64,000 bases of DNA from Clostridiaceae bacterium DTU079. GTDB taxonomy: Bacteria; Bacillota; Clostridia; Acetivibrionales; Acetivibrionaceae. Both the position numbers and the translations under genes were made by a program. The DNA lies in assembly GCA_001512505.1 (NCBI GenBank), contig LFSC01000028.1, positions 578-64,577 of the forward strand, given 5' to 3'. Positions 1 through 9,094 of this stretch are shown here, one piece after another. The notes under the pieces are model-generated. The model did not search any database. It worked only from the letters and a program-made list of their open reading frames with translations, and was not told where the DNA came from. Within the stretch, counting starts at the first letter, position 1, and each line of letters begins with the position of its first letter.

Positions 1-133
1 TATTAATAACGTCATCGTCAGAGAATTCTTTAGTAATATCTACATTGTCAGAGGAATCTAAGTCAGCTTTATACTTGCATGATACAATCAACAATACAAC
101 TATTAATAGAATTGGAAATATAGAGAACTTCAT
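1..133 (-). CDS. Lipoprotein, N-terminal part only (runs off window start)
   Basis: Reading from an ATG at 131-133 on the minus strand gives a short basic start, a hydrophobic stretch and a lipobox-like LIVSC ending at Cys19, so it should be a lipid-anchored, surface-exposed protein. A good ribosome site (AGGAGGA, complement of 141-147) lies just upstream. Only about 44 residues are in the window; the mature part is acidic and not recognisable. It lies directly downstream of the ECF sigma factor and membrane protein on the same strand and may belong to their operon. Confidence 0.6.
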   Translation of the reverse strand, partial: MKFSIFPILLIVVLLIVSCKYKADLDSSDNVDITKEFSDDDVIN

Positions 134-221
134 GAACTTATCCTCCTTTATTATTGCTGATTAGCAATATCTTAATTACATTAATATTATATACTACTTA
201 TAAGTGAAATGCAATTTTTAT

Positions 222-719
222 TTACATATTATAACTGAAGAGTTGCAATAGTTCACTGTTAATGCAATAAATATCATCATTATAGATTATAAAATTTGAG
301 ATGCTTTCATTACTTATTTTTAAAATGTTATTTCCGTCTAAATCCATGGAATAAAGCTTTCTTCCATCCTTAAAATTCTGAAAATATAATCTATTGTCAT
401 ATTCGGAAATAGCCAAAAACGGACCGGAATACATATTGGGATTAAGATTTTTAATGGGTATTAATACACTTATGTTCAAAATTGCATATATTCCAATAAT
501 CATAAATATACAAACAACGGCAATAGAGGCAATTCTCCCCGGAACAAGCATTTTAGTTTGCTTCGGTGATTCAATATAGGAAGAATCGATTTCTTCCAAG
601 CCGTTTTTCCTGGAATTCACTATTTTGTCCCAGACATCAACTTCCAGGTTATCCACTGCAGTTGAAAGCATCGAAAGTATCTTTTTTTCAGCAATTCTTC
701 TCTTCATTGAATAAATCAC
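222..719 (-). CDS. Single-pass membrane protein, probable anti-sigma-like partner of the ECF sigma factor
   Basis: The 165-residue protein has a cytoplasmic N-terminal region of about 60 residues, one transmembrane segment (about 63-85, IASIAVVCIFMIIGIYAILN) and an external part whose YDNRLYFQN and LYSMDLDGNNILKIS segments look like blades of a DUF5050-type beta-propeller. It starts with GTG at 717-719, overlapping the sigma-factor TGA stop in a GTGA, so translation is coupled. Position and topology suggest an anti-sigma or sensor role, but no zinc-finger anti-sigma motif is visible. The propeller is short and may be truncated compared with longer relatives. Confidence 0.6.
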   Translation of the reverse strand: MIYSMKRRIAEKKILSMLSTAVDNLEVDVWDKIVNSRKNGLEEIDSSYIESPKQTKMLVPGRIASIAVVCIFMIIGIYAILNISVLIPIKNLNPNMYSGPFLAISEYDNRLYFQNFKDGRKLYSMDLDGNNILKISNESISNFIIYNDDIYCINSELLQLFSYNM

Positions 720-1284
720 TCCATTTCACAACTTGATTGGGAGGATAATATTTTTCTTAGCTTCCCCAAAGCCCTAATGTAATACCATCTCTCGGTAGAT
801 TGGGAAATACCAAGCAGCTTAGCTATTTCCTTGTGTTTCAACCCGGATACGGCATAGAGGATTATAATTTGACGCTCGTTTTCATCAAGCTTTGTAAATG
901 CTTCTTTGAGCAAAAACTTTTCCAGGCTAATATCAAATTCTTTAGATTTATCGCCCAAGGACTATGCTTTATAAATAGTTCTTCCAGAGACTTATTGTTC
1001 TCCAAGGTAACTTCAAACTTCCTTTTCTTTATCAAATTTAAAGATAAATTGCGCGCAATTTGAAATATCCATGCTGCTCCATTGGTCCCTTCTTTATATA
1101 AATTGGACTTGGTTTTGATCCGGATAAAGGTTTCCTGTACCACATCTTCAGCCAATGATTTGTCCCCAAGAATTGAGAAAGCCAAAGCAAAGACAGGCTT
1201 ATGCATTCTTTTGAACAGTATCTCAAAAGAAGCATCATTAGAATTCTTTATGTCAATAAGTAATAGGTTGATTTCATTGTTCAA
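716..1284 (-). pseudogene. ECF sigma factor split by a frameshift
   Basis: Two reading frames make up one sigma-70 family ECF protein. The upstream frame (from about 1284) encodes region 2, with FEILFKRMHKPVFALAFSIL and AEDVVQETFIRI. The other frame (to 716) encodes region 4, with the helix-turn-helix KEIAKLLGISQSTERW. The switch falls near 955-970, where SLEELFIKHS should continue as LGDKSKEFDISLEKF; a one-base difference would join them. The likely start is TTG at 1284, because the GAGGGGGG ribosome site lies inside the longer upstream reading. It is either a real inactivating frameshift or a sequence error. Confidence 0.7.
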
Positions 1285-1404
1285 GCATTTTCCCCCCTCA
1301 TACATATAAACAATTCACACAAGCATTTTGTTGGTACTTGATGCTAAACTTAAAAAAATATCGGAGGAACAAACTTTAGGGCAAGCAACGTGAAAATCTT
1401 ACAT

Positions 1405-1518
1405 GTCCCTTTTTAGAAGCCTCTTTCGGTTAACCAATCCAATAACTGCTCTTCCCTTTTCTTATTTCCGCTCTCATTGTATTTGCCGAGTATGAATTCC
1501 GATTCTATACCGTAGCAA
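1405..1518 (-). repeat. Copied 3' end of the adjacent ABC ATPase gene
   Basis: This stretch is nearly identical to about 1968-2093, the last codons and tail of the ABC ATPase gene that ends at 1974. It shares the segment read as EEQLLDWLTERGF followed by a stop, with small deletions of 6 and 3 bases and a few substitutions. It has no start and no upstream coding region, so it is a duplicated gene fragment, not a gene. It continues into unrelated sequence near 1520-1560. Confidence 0.8.
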
Positions 1519-1561
1519 AAAGCGTTGTTAACCATTACATGTGTCCAAAATATGCTCTTAA

Positions 1562-1840
1562 CTAATCATTCACAATTTCAAACTTCAATCTTGGTATTTT
1601 TCGCCCCTCCCGTAAAAGGGATTCGACTTCGCCTATCATAACAGCACCCATCTTCTCATAAAACCCTTTGGCCTAAAGAACAAATGTCGGATTTTTTATA
1701 ATATCATCCTCAGTAAGCTTATAAACTTCCTTAAATCTTATCATATACTCCAGGTCATATCCCCAGTAGGATTCCGATTCATAGGCTATTCTATTTAATT
1801 CATCTACATCGCCTTCTTTAGCGTCACGTATGTAATACAT
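1562..1840 (-). pseudogene. GNAT acetyltransferase lacking its middle
   Basis: From ATG at 1838-1840, with an AGAGGGG ribosome site just upstream, the frame reads like a GNAT N-terminus (MYYIRDAKEGDVDELNRIAY) and runs about 55 residues to a TAG. The same frame then gives a GNAT C-terminus (GFYEKMGAVMIGEVES, ending in KIPRLKFEIVND). The family is usually about 150 residues, and the acetyl-CoA-binding core between the two parts is missing. An internal deletion plus the stop codon make this a decayed gene. Confidence 0.75.
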
Positions 1841-1973
1841 GGTTTCATCCCCTCTAATTGTATGGAAGTTATTTTTTATTTAAATTTGAGTATAAAATTC
1901 TCCTAACACTTCTAACTATCATATCGATTCCCTTCATCGCTTATTTACCAAATATATCTTTAGTATCCCCTTT

Positions 1974-2744
1974 CTAGAAGCCTCTTTCGGTCAACCAATC
2001 CAATAACTGCTCTTCTCTTTTCTTATTCCCGCTTCCGCTCTCATTGTATTTGCCGAGAATGAATTCCGACTCTATTTTACCGTCAGCGAAGTAGATGACT
2101 CTGTCTGCCCTGGCAGCTACCTTGACATCATGGGTTACCAATAGAATCGTAGTCCCCTCCCGGTTTACCGCATTTAAAATATTCATAACCTCAACACTCG
2201 CCGATGAATTGAGGGCTCCGGTGGGTTCATCGCAAAACAGGATCATCGGCTGATTGATCAAAGCCCGGCAGATGGCCGCCCTCTGCAGCTGTCCCCCGGA
2301 AACCTTGGTAATATCGCGACTTCCCACCTTGTCAATTCCCAGCTTTCTCATAAGCGCATCCGCATATTTAGATATTTCCGCCTTTGATTTCACGGCCGCT
2401 TTATAAGCAGGAAGGATAATATTATCTCTGATGCTCATATTCTTAAGCAGATGGGAATGCTGAAAAACGAACCCCATCTTGGTGAGCCGCAGCTTACTCA
2501 TTTCCTTGTCGCCAAGGTCAGATATTTCCCTTCCGTCAAAGTATACTTTCCCCGATGACTTTTTGTCCATCCCGCTTATATTATATAACAATGTGGATTT
2601 GCCCGAGCCCGATTGCCCCATGATAGCAACAAACTCACCCTTTTCAATCGTTAAATCCACATCCTTTAACACTCTTATCCGTTCTTCTTTCGTGACCTCG
2701 TAATATTTACACAAGCCCTTCGCTTCCAATATCGCTTCCATCAA
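1974..2744 (-). CDS. ABC transporter ATP-binding protein, MacB/LolD type
   Basis: A 256-residue ATPase that should power the FtsX-like permease encoded immediately upstream. Walker A is GQSGSGKST (about 43-51), the signature is VSGGQLQ, Walker B is MILFCDEPTGAL and the H-loop is LVTHD. The C-terminal tail beyond the usual domain (about 230-256, ending LLDWLTERGF) is the segment duplicated at 1405-1518. It is the last gene of the TetR-MFS-permease-ATPase operon. The family moves lipids, peptides or drugs out of the membrane; the substrate here is unknown. Confidence 0.9.
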   Translation of the reverse strand: MMEAILEAKGLCKYYEVTKEERIRVLKDVDLTIEKGEFVAIMGQSGSGKSTLLYNISGMDKKSSGKVYFDGREISDLGDKEMSKLRLTKMGFVFQHSHLLKNMSIRDNIILPAYKAAVKSKAEISKYADALMRKLGIDKVGSRDITKVSGGQLQRAAICRALINQPMILFCDEPTGALNSSASVEVMNILNAVNREGTTILLVTHDVKVAARADRVIYFADGKIESEFILGKYNESGSGNKKREEQLLDWLTERGF

Positions 2745-2772
2745 CCGATTCTTCCCCCTGTATGCAATTGAT

Positions 2773-5172
2773 TTATTCTTGTATCATTCCTACGATGTTG
2801 TATTTCTTCACTGCCGCCGAACATAGCCATGCTGCCGATACTGCCGCAATGATGACCATTGAAGGATAAAGCAGGTATATCTCCATAGGCCGGATTGCAA
2901 AGTCAATCATGCTGAGTCCAAAACCTGCAGCCGATATCAAGGCACTGACCATGCTTTCTCCCAATGTGTTGGAAATCAGAATTCCGGCCAGTATTCCCAT
3001 CACTGCTGCGATACCGGTCTTTAACATATACTGCATCCGGATATCCCAAACCGAAAAACCCATAGCCTTCATATTCGCAATTCGACTGTATTCACGGGCA
3101 GTGTTCAGCTTAAGGAACAATACCGTGATAAGCAAAGTAATAAACACCGCCACCACCTTGACTGCAATAGCCGCCTGGGACAACGGATCAATAACCATAT
3201 CAAAGGTCTGGGCCAAATACTCCTCCATAGGAATCACCTTCGCAAAGGACAGTTCTTTTGCCAATTCCGAAGCCTTTGCATCCGGGAATATTCCATCTTC
3301 GGTATCAATAAAATACGTATATTTAACTACATCCTCCGGTTCATACGGATAAACCGTCTTTGCCGTGAATCCTCCATTGGTCACATCCTGATAAATCCCA
3401 CAGACGCTATATACCTTCTCTTCACCTGTAATCCTCAATTTCAGCGTATCTCCCACTCCCACCGAATATTTTTTGGCGTTCATGGTGGAAACTGCAATCT
3501 CTCCTTCCCTCTCCGGTCCTCTCCCTTCAAGATAGGCTACTATAAAATCCGAATAATCCCCAAACTCAATCTGCATATCCTGCCAACCTTCCTCTCCCAA
3601 TACTTCATAAAGGCAGTGGGCATAAACCTTAAATCTATGAACGTCCTTATCCGACGCAAGACGCTTTACGATCTCTTCATGCTTTCGGTTTAAATCCTTC
3701 ACAAACTGAAGGTCAATACGTATATCGCTGATTGCAGTTCCCATATAAGTGGCAAACTCCGGAGAACGAAAGGTGTTATATAAATTTGCCGGTATAATCA
3801 TGATACATACCGCCGAAGCATTAACCGCCAGCAAAAGAAACCATGCTTTTGAATGGATAACCAATTCCCGTATGCCAAGAAGCAGATTAACGGGCACAAT
3901 CCTGTTTCTTTCCACCGAAAGGGTATTTGCCTTAAATATCTTCCTGCTCTTACTCTTGTAACTTCCGGTATCCCGCCTAATCAAAGCCTGTACCACAGTA
4001 ATATACCGTATTCTTTTCAATACCCGTTTGCAAAAATAAAGAATAATACAATGTACAAAAACCACCGCTGCCATTGAAAGGATAATATCCCATAGTGTCA
4101 GACTTCGCTTTCCATAATTTAATGCCATATCCGCCGTAAACGTTCCGCTAAATAAAATTGCTGCAGCATAACCTAAGGAGCATCCGGCAATTGAAAGGAT
4201 AATATACTTCGATTGGTACAGCTTCTGTATGTCTTTGTGAGAAATCCCTATGGCTTTCATGGTACCTATTTCTCTAATTTCGTCCTCCAAGGTTGCCAGT
4301 ATGGTAAACCTGAGGTTTATAACCGCTATGAATATCAGAAGAAAGCTCACCAATATGAAAATAATTGCCTTCATTCCTTCCCCTATGGCATTGACCATTT
4401 TGAAAAGCGGATAGGTAACCGCCGTACCGTTATCGGGAAGTCCCGATTCCTCGTACAGCCTTTGAAAATCATCAATTTTGTCGGTACCCGTAAGCATGAA
4501 CTCAATCAAGTATTCCAGCCTTCCGATATTTTCTTTTATCAGTGAAAAATCTTCCTCACTAACCAAAAATCTTGTGGAGGATGCCAATGATGAGCCCATT
4601 TGCGCATCACGGATAAAGTCGGTAATCACAAATTCCCTATAAAAAGAAGCCTCACTTAGGATTAGCCGGTCCCCAAGCTTTAAGCCGTAATTTTTCATAT
4701 ATTTAATCGGAACTGCTATCTCACCGGATGACACCTTTATAATTTCATTGTTCATATTAAGAAGATAATCGAAATGCTTGTTCTGAACAACAAAACCGTT
4801 ATCCATCATGCTGTCCGACAAGGTAACCCAATGGGTCTTACCCTCTCTTTCCATTGCAAAACCGATGCTCGCACCGTCTATATTCAGCATCTCCGAGGTC
4901 TGCTGGGCTGTAACGTAATCAATGCTTCCGGCAAAGTCATCTATCTCATCCTGCTTTATTTCCCCGGTGTGCATCTGCATGAAATGGGGCGGTTTTGCAA
5001 TCTCAAAAAGACTGTCGATGGCTCCAAAGGAATTAATAATGATTATGCTTCCCGATGCCATAAGAAAAGCCGACAGGAAAATAAACAGCCATTGTGTGAT
5101 GTTAATTGCTTTATTTCTGATAAAATCCCTCTTTATCATTGATATTATCATACAAACACCTTCACCTTTCAT
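2773..5172 (-). CDS. ABC transporter permease, FtsX/MacB family, long form
   Basis: The 799-residue protein has an N-terminal membrane helix, a large external domain and two FtsX-like transmembrane blocks: around 260-400 (MKAIIFILVSFLLIFIAVIN onward) and around 650-790 (AVKVVAVFITLLITVLFLKL onward). The conserved IREIGTMKAIGIS and SRIANMKAMGFS segments are typical of this family. It pairs with the downstream ATPase. The annotated ATG overlaps the MFS stop as ATGA; an internal ATG at 5151 with a nearby GAAGGTG is an alternative start. It acts in the cytoplasmic membrane, probably as an exporter. Confidence 0.88.
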   Translation of the reverse strand: MKGEGVCMIISMIKRDFIRNKAINITQWLFIFLSAFLMASGSIIIINSFGAIDSLFEIAKPPHFMQMHTGEIKQDEIDDFAGSIDYVTAQQTSEMLNIDGASIGFAMEREGKTHWVTLSDSMMDNGFVVQNKHFDYLLNMNNEIIKVSSGEIAVPIKYMKNYGLKLGDRLILSEASFYREFVITDFIRDAQMGSSLASSTRFLVSEEDFSLIKENIGRLEYLIEFMLTGTDKIDDFQRLYEESGLPDNGTAVTYPLFKMVNAIGEGMKAIIFILVSFLLIFIAVINLRFTILATLEDEIREIGTMKAIGISHKDIQKLYQSKYIILSIAGCSLGYAAAILFSGTFTADMALNYGKRSLTLWDIILSMAAVVFVHCIILYFCKRVLKRIRYITVVQALIRRDTGSYKSKSRKIFKANTLSVERNRIVPVNLLLGIRELVIHSKAWFLLLAVNASAVCIMIIPANLYNTFRSPEFATYMGTAISDIRIDLQFVKDLNRKHEEIVKRLASDKDVHRFKVYAHCLYEVLGEEGWQDMQIEFGDYSDFIVAYLEGRGPEREGEIAVSTMNAKKYSVGVGDTLKLRITGEEKVYSVCGIYQDVTNGGFTAKTVYPYEPEDVVKYTYFIDTEDGIFPDAKASELAKELSFAKVIPMEEYLAQTFDMVIDPLSQAAIAVKVVAVFITLLITVLFLKLNTAREYSRIANMKAMGFSVWDIRMQYMLKTGIAAVMGILAGILISNTLGESMVSALISAAGFGLSMIDFAIRPMEIYLLYPSMVIIAAVSAAWLCSAAVKKYNIVGMIQE

Positions 5173-6503
5173 ATATCTTTGCAGGCTTTTCCTTCCGCAT
5201 TCGATTCTGCGTCATACTGAGTTTTAACTTCAGGCTCCATGGACTTAATAACTTTTACTCTCCTTATGAAAAATCCCAAAATTACAACAAATGCACCGGA
5301 AATCATCAACATGAAGCCGATTCCCCTGCCCGGTCCGACTCCAATCCATCTTCCGAAGCTATCCGAAAGCAATCCTCCCTCTAAAAACATGGGATTGAAG
5401 ATGTTATCCGCCAACATTCCTCCGCAAGCATAGGCCAGTACATATCCCACCTGTGACAATATACTTATAATTCCCCATGCTCTCCCCTGCAGCTCATCGG
5501 GGATTCTGCATCTTACCATCACATCCGCACTTGTATTTATGTAGGGAAGAGTACAAAAGAACAAAAACCCTGCCAGAGTAATCACAACAAGATTGGTTGT
5601 AGCTCCGAGAAATAAAATAAATATCCCTGCAAGGCTAAACCCCGTTGCCATGGTTGATACATATCTCTTTAAAGGCAGTATCCCGATGATTATGCTGCTC
5701 AACAGCATACCCACTGCACTGATGGTCTCAACCATACCCAATACTTTAGAGTCCGAAAAAGAAAGTATCATTGGAGATATCAATGTTTGCAAAAGACCGA
5801 TATAAAAGGTTGCTACAGAGATCAAAACAACAATTGCCAATACGCCGCGGTCACCTGTAACCGTTTTCCATCCTTCTTTCATGTCCTTTATCAGCCGCAG
5901 TTTTTCTTTGTGTTCGGTTTTGGGCGGAAGTCTCTTTCTTATGATAGCAACTATCATAACCGTAATTATAAGGGTTGATATGTCCAATATTAAAATTGTC
6001 CCAACATCGGTTATTGTCAGTAACAGCCCTCCGAGCACCGGGGACAGCAGGTATTTTGAAGAGGCTGCCAACTGCATCATTCCACTTGCCTTGGAAAAGT
6101 CCTCCTGGCTTAAAAGATCCGTTACCGTGGCTTTGTATGCCGGCTCTAAAAGTGACACAAATACAGCACTAACGGTTACCCCAATATATATTTGCAGGGT
6201 CCCCAGTACCCCCAACCGGAAGCAGATTAACATGTAAACCAAGCCAAAGGCGGAAAACAAATCCCCGCATATCATCATTAGCCTTCGGTCAAACCGGTCC
6301 GCCACTACTCCACCCACAGGATTGAGCATTATTGTGGGAAGAAAAGCAAATAATGCAGTAAGGGATACCGCTGCAGCACTACCCGTTGTCTGAAATACAT
6401 AAACTCCCAATGCAAAAGCCGTCAGCCCGCTTCCAATGCTGGATATAAACTCACCCAACCATATTATTAAAAATCTACTGAAATTTTTATTTTTCTCTGC
6501 CAT
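5169..6503 (-). CDS. Major facilitator superfamily efflux transporter
   Basis: A 444-residue protein with about 12 hydrophobic segments and the MFS loop 2-3 signature GGVVADRFDRRLMM (about 64-77). The closest type is the MFS_3/macrolide-efflux-like group of Firmicutes. It is the second gene of the TetR-led operon, 26 bases after tetR, and its stop overlaps the next gene by four bases. With a TetR repressor and an ABC exporter in the same operon, drug or toxic-metabolite export is the most likely role. The substrate cannot be told from the sequence. Confidence 0.85.
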   Translation of the reverse strand: MAEKNKNFSRFLIIWLGEFISSIGSGLTAFALGVYVFQTTGSAAAVSLTALFAFLPTIMLNPVGGVVADRFDRRLMMICGDLFSAFGLVYMLICFRLGVLGTLQIYIGVTVSAVFVSLLEPAYKATVTDLLSQEDFSKASGMMQLAASSKYLLSPVLGGLLLTITDVGTILILDISTLIITVMIVAIIRKRLPPKTEHKEKLRLIKDMKEGWKTVTGDRGVLAIVVLISVATFYIGLLQTLISPMILSFSDSKVLGMVETISAVGMLLSSIIIGILPLKRYVSTMATGFSLAGIFILFLGATTNLVVITLAGFLFFCTLPYINTSADVMVRCRIPDELQGRAWGIISILSQVGYVLAYACGGMLADNIFNPMFLEGGLLSDSFGRWIGVGPGRGIGFMLMISGAFVVILGFFIRRVKVIKSMEPEVKTQYDAESNAEGKACKDI

Positions 6504-6529
6504 TTGTGCACTGTCTCCCTCACGCTCTC

Positions 6530-7150
6530 TCAGTTAATTCTTTCAAATCCAATATCAAAGCTTCCCTTCTTAGCTCCCAGCAGAGTCTCGAAGGAATAAA
6601 ACAATGCCTGTATCAGCCGTTGCCGCTCTTCCTGCGTAAAGGAAAACATCCCTTCATCGGTCAGCGTAAAGCCGGCGGTCAGCATAATCTTAATGGTCTC
6701 CTCGGGAAAAGGTGTCGTAAAATCACCGGTTGCAATGCCTTCATTAACAATTTCTTTCATGATGGGTGTCAGCCGAAGGACAACTCCGGCAATGGATTTC
6801 TGATGCATAAGGGCATTTTCCGGACTGTGAAGCTCTTCAATTACCCCGCTATTAGGCTCTCCCATCCTAAGACCAAGTATAACCTGTATCAGCTTCTCAG
6901 CAGGAGCTAAATCCGTTCTTTTTTTCACATCCTCAGCCCTCTCAAGGGCAATCTCCAAATACCGGTCAATGACTGCATCCAAGACCTCCTCTTTTGATTT
7001 AAAGTAATAATAGAAGGTACCCTTGGCTATGTTAACTTCACGAAGGATATCATTGACCGTAGTCTTGTTATACCCTTTTACTTCAAACAAACTTTCTGCT
7101 TTATCTAAAATTTCGTTACGCCTTACATCATGCTCTTTGGAAATTCTCAT
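6530..7150 (-). CDS. TetR family transcriptional repressor
   Basis: 206 residues. The N-terminal DNA-binding domain is classic: RRNEILDKAESLFEVKGYN, TTVNDILREVNIAKGTFYYY and FKSKEEVLDAVI. The C-terminal ligand domain is of general TetR type. The start ATG at 7148-7150 has an AGGTG site close upstream. It heads the operon with the MFS and ABC export genes, and a 17-bp palindrome lies between its promoter and its start, so it should repress its own operon and be released by a transported or related ligand. Confidence 0.92.
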   Translation of the reverse strand: MRISKEHDVRRNEILDKAESLFEVKGYNKTTVNDILREVNIAKGTFYYYFKSKEEVLDAVIDRYLEIALERAEDVKKRTDLAPAEKLIQVILGLRMGEPNSGVIEELHSPENALMHQKSIAGVVLRLTPIMKEIVNEGIATGDFTTPFPEETIKIMLTAGFTLTDEGMFSFTQEERQRLIQALFYSFETLLGAKKGSFDIGFERIN

Positions 7151-7200
7151 ATATTCACCTCAAATATTAAAAGACTCTCTCGTGTCGGTTCGACAATTTC

Positions 7201-7217
7201 AGACCGACCGTCGGTCT
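7201..7217. promoter_or_regulatory. TetR operator palindrome
   Basis: AGACCGACCGTCGGTCT is a perfect 8+1+8 palindrome placed just downstream of the -10 box of the tetR operon promoter. Its GACCGACNGTCGGTC form matches the style of operators used by many TetR repressors. A second smaller inverted repeat (TGTCG, 3 bases, CGACA) lies at 7183-7195. Confidence 0.85.
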
Positions 7218-7221
7218 ATTT

Positions 7222-7250
7222 ATTGTATAAAAAATAATTATAGCTGTCAA
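7222..7250 (-). promoter_or_regulatory. Sigma-A promoter of the tetR export operon
   Basis: On the minus strand a perfect TTGACA (complement of 7245-7250) is followed after 17 bases by TACAAT (complement of 7222-7227). The operator palindrome begins about 5 bases after the -10 box, so a bound repressor would cover the start of transcription. Confidence 0.85.
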
Positions 7251-7353
7251 TAGGTCCTTTCCTACGTAAAATCCCATTTAAAGCTCCAGGGCATCAAGCC
7301 GCCACCACTTTTTGTTCATTTCACTTCGTAAAATCTCATCGTAAAATCCCATT

Positions 7354-7394
7354 AAAAAAAGCTACCATCACATTTTGCGATAGTAGCTTTTTTT
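7354..7394 (-). terminator. Rho-independent terminator after the DUF4179 gene
   Basis: A stem formed by AAAAAGCTAC and GTAGCTTTTT with runs of A and T on both sides lies 19 bases beyond the DUF4179 stop. It would work on either strand; on the minus strand it closes the sigma/DUF4179 operon. The 7251-7353 stretch holds two copies of a short GTAAAATCCCATT-like phrase and no gene. Confidence 0.8.
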
Positions 7395-7412
7395 CAATCT
7401 TATGCTGTCAGG

Positions 7413-8549
7413 TTATTTTGACTTACTCAATGTCCTTCCGATAATTACATCGTTTTCATCCTTTGAAAACTGAATAGCTTTAATCTGCTTGTCATCGTCA
7501 CTTATCCTTACTGTTTTCCACTCGCCTGACTCTAAGACATCTAACATAGAGTCCAATAAAAAGCTCAGACTATCTCTATTATACTCATAATACGCATATC
7601 CGTTTTCATCACATGTAACTTCCTTTATGGATTCGGGTATTACAACGGCACCGTCAAGTTTATCTTCCCAATTTACAAAGGAGCTATCCTCTGCTGCGGA
7701 TTCAAAGTCAGAAGGAGATGATTCAGGTGATGATTCGGGGAATAATTCTTTGAGATACTTTTGGGCTTTTTCATGATCTGCCTTATTCACATCAAGGGGC
7801 AAATCAAAAAGCGCTCCTGCTTCTTTACTGTTTTCATTAAGGGTAATTTCTCCGGTCTCTTCATTGTAGTTAACCGTTTGATTATTGATGAAGATTCCGG
7901 TACCGACATAAAGATAGACCCCTCTGTCGGCAAACATCTCAATATTGTCGCAATCAACCATTCTATAAATTACTCCGTCCACAACGCATTCGCTATATCC
8001 GCCGTTCATAGTGAATATGTTCACCTGCCAAGGTTTCTGACCCTTTATAAGGGGAGATACAATAAAATTAAGCTCCTGGTAATCTTCAGAACCATCTTCA
8101 GAACCAGCTTTTGCAATCGAAGTTCCGTCTTTCTTTGCGATGGAAACTACGGCATAAGTTCTGTCAGGAAGAATATCCCGGGCCGAGCTTTTAAAATCGC
8201 TCAAGTTTTCGCCGGAGGTGATTCCATGCAGTGTGAAGGTATAATCCCCGGAAGTTACAGATTCATTGATTTGAATTGCATTTTCACTGTCAAAAGCCTT
8301 TGCAAGAGCTTTATCTCCCAGTTTTTCAGCCACTTGTTTCGGGCTTAATAGCTGCCAGGCTGCAAACGCCGAGCCTGACATTATAAATATAGCGGCAGCA
8401 ATTAATGCAACTGCCATTCTTTTATGTACCGGTTTCATAGTTTTATTCTCCTTTACTCTGTTTTTTATTATCAGGTTTAGATCTTCACTGGGTTCAACTG
8501 TTGAAGAAAGAGCCTTTGTCAACAACTGCTCTAGTTGTTTATCTTCCAT
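7413..8549 (-). CDS. DUF4179 anti-sigma-like membrane protein
   Basis: The protein has a cytoplasmic N-terminus of about 45 residues, one membrane helix (AVALIAAAIFIMSGSAFAAW) and a large external domain of the DUF4179 type, followed by an acidic Ser/Pro-rich stretch (SSPESSPSDFESAAEDSS) and a C-terminal globular part. The start at 8549 (MEDKQLEQLL) is preferred over a longer reading to 8594 because GGAGGG lies just upstream. It overlaps the sigma-factor gene by 19 bases. DUF4179 proteins are usual partners of this ECF sigma type and probably hold it at the membrane until an envelope signal arrives. Confidence 0.82.
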   Translation of the reverse strand: MEDKQLEQLLTKALSSTVEPSEDLNLIIKNRVKENKTMKPVHKRMAVALIAAAIFIMSGSAFAAWQLLSPKQVAEKLGDKALAKAFDSENAIQINESVTSGDYTFTLHGITSGENLSDFKSSARDILPDRTYAVVSIAKKDGTSIAKAGSEDGSEDYQELNFIVSPLIKGQKPWQVNIFTMNGGYSECVVDGVIYRMVDCDNIEMFADRGVYLYVGTGIFINNQTVNYNEETGEITLNENSKEAGALFDLPLDVNKADHEKAQKYLKELFPESSPESSPSDFESAAEDSSFVNWEDKLDGAVVIPESIKEVTCDENGYAYYEYNRDSLSFLLDSMLDVLESGEWKTVRISDDDKQIKAIQFSKDENDVIIGRTLSKSK

Positions 8550-9067
8550 ACATAACCCTCCAAAACATTTTTTAAAATCTTGCGAGCTTTGCAAAGCCTG
8601 CTTTTTACTGTACCCTGCGGAATCTTAAGGGCTGATGCAATATCTTCCACCGACATCCCTGCAGTGTAATACATATACAGGGGTATTCTAAGCCTGTCAC
8701 TGAGTTTATTTGCTTCATTCCTTATTAGTTCGCAGCGTTCCCTTGATATAACAATCTCTTCCGGCGTCGGTGTATCGGCACATGGTATGCTACCGCCGAT
8801 TTCATCGTTTAATTCCACCTCAGGAGCTATTCTCTTTCGCCTGGCATATTTTCGGCGTTTGTTCTTCCATAAGCCAACGGCGATGGAGACAAGAAAACCT
8901 TTCGGATTTTTGCTCTTATCAATTCTGTTAGTCAGTTCCAGAGCTTTTAAAAAAGTATCCTGATACAGGTCATCAGCATTCTCCTTGTTTTCCGCAAGCC
9001 TGAGGCAAAATCCGTATACATCTTTACCGTAAAGCATTAAAAGACTATCAATATCCATGTTTTCCAA
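8531..9067 (-). CDS. ECF RNA polymerase sigma factor
   Basis: Region 2 is visible in YGKDVYGFCLRLAENKENAD and DLYQDTFLKAL; region 4 is MSVEDIASALKIPQGTVKSR followed by LCKARKILK. The preferred start is TTG at 9067, a few bases after a GGGGGAG ribosome site; ATG at 9058 is also possible, and the longest reading starts at 9094. It is intact, unlike the sigma gene at 716-1284, and is cotranscribed with the overlapping DUF4179 partner. Target promoters are unknown. Confidence 0.88.
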   Translation of the reverse strand: MENMDIDSLLMLYGKDVYGFCLRLAENKENADDLYQDTFLKALELTNRIDKSKNPKGFLVSIAVGLWKNKRRKYARRKRIAPEVELNDEIGGSIPCADTPTPEEIVISRERCELIRNEANKLSDRLRIPLYMYYTAGMSVEDIASALKIPQGTVKSRLCKARKILKNVLEGYVWKINN

Positions 9068-9094
9068 CCTGCTCCCCCTCTCCGCACGGTGCAA

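Noticed and set aside
4922..5384. Plus-strand frames of 80-122 codons opposite the FtsX and MFS genes
   Set aside because: They lie fully inside well-supported minus-strand genes and lack ribosome sites.
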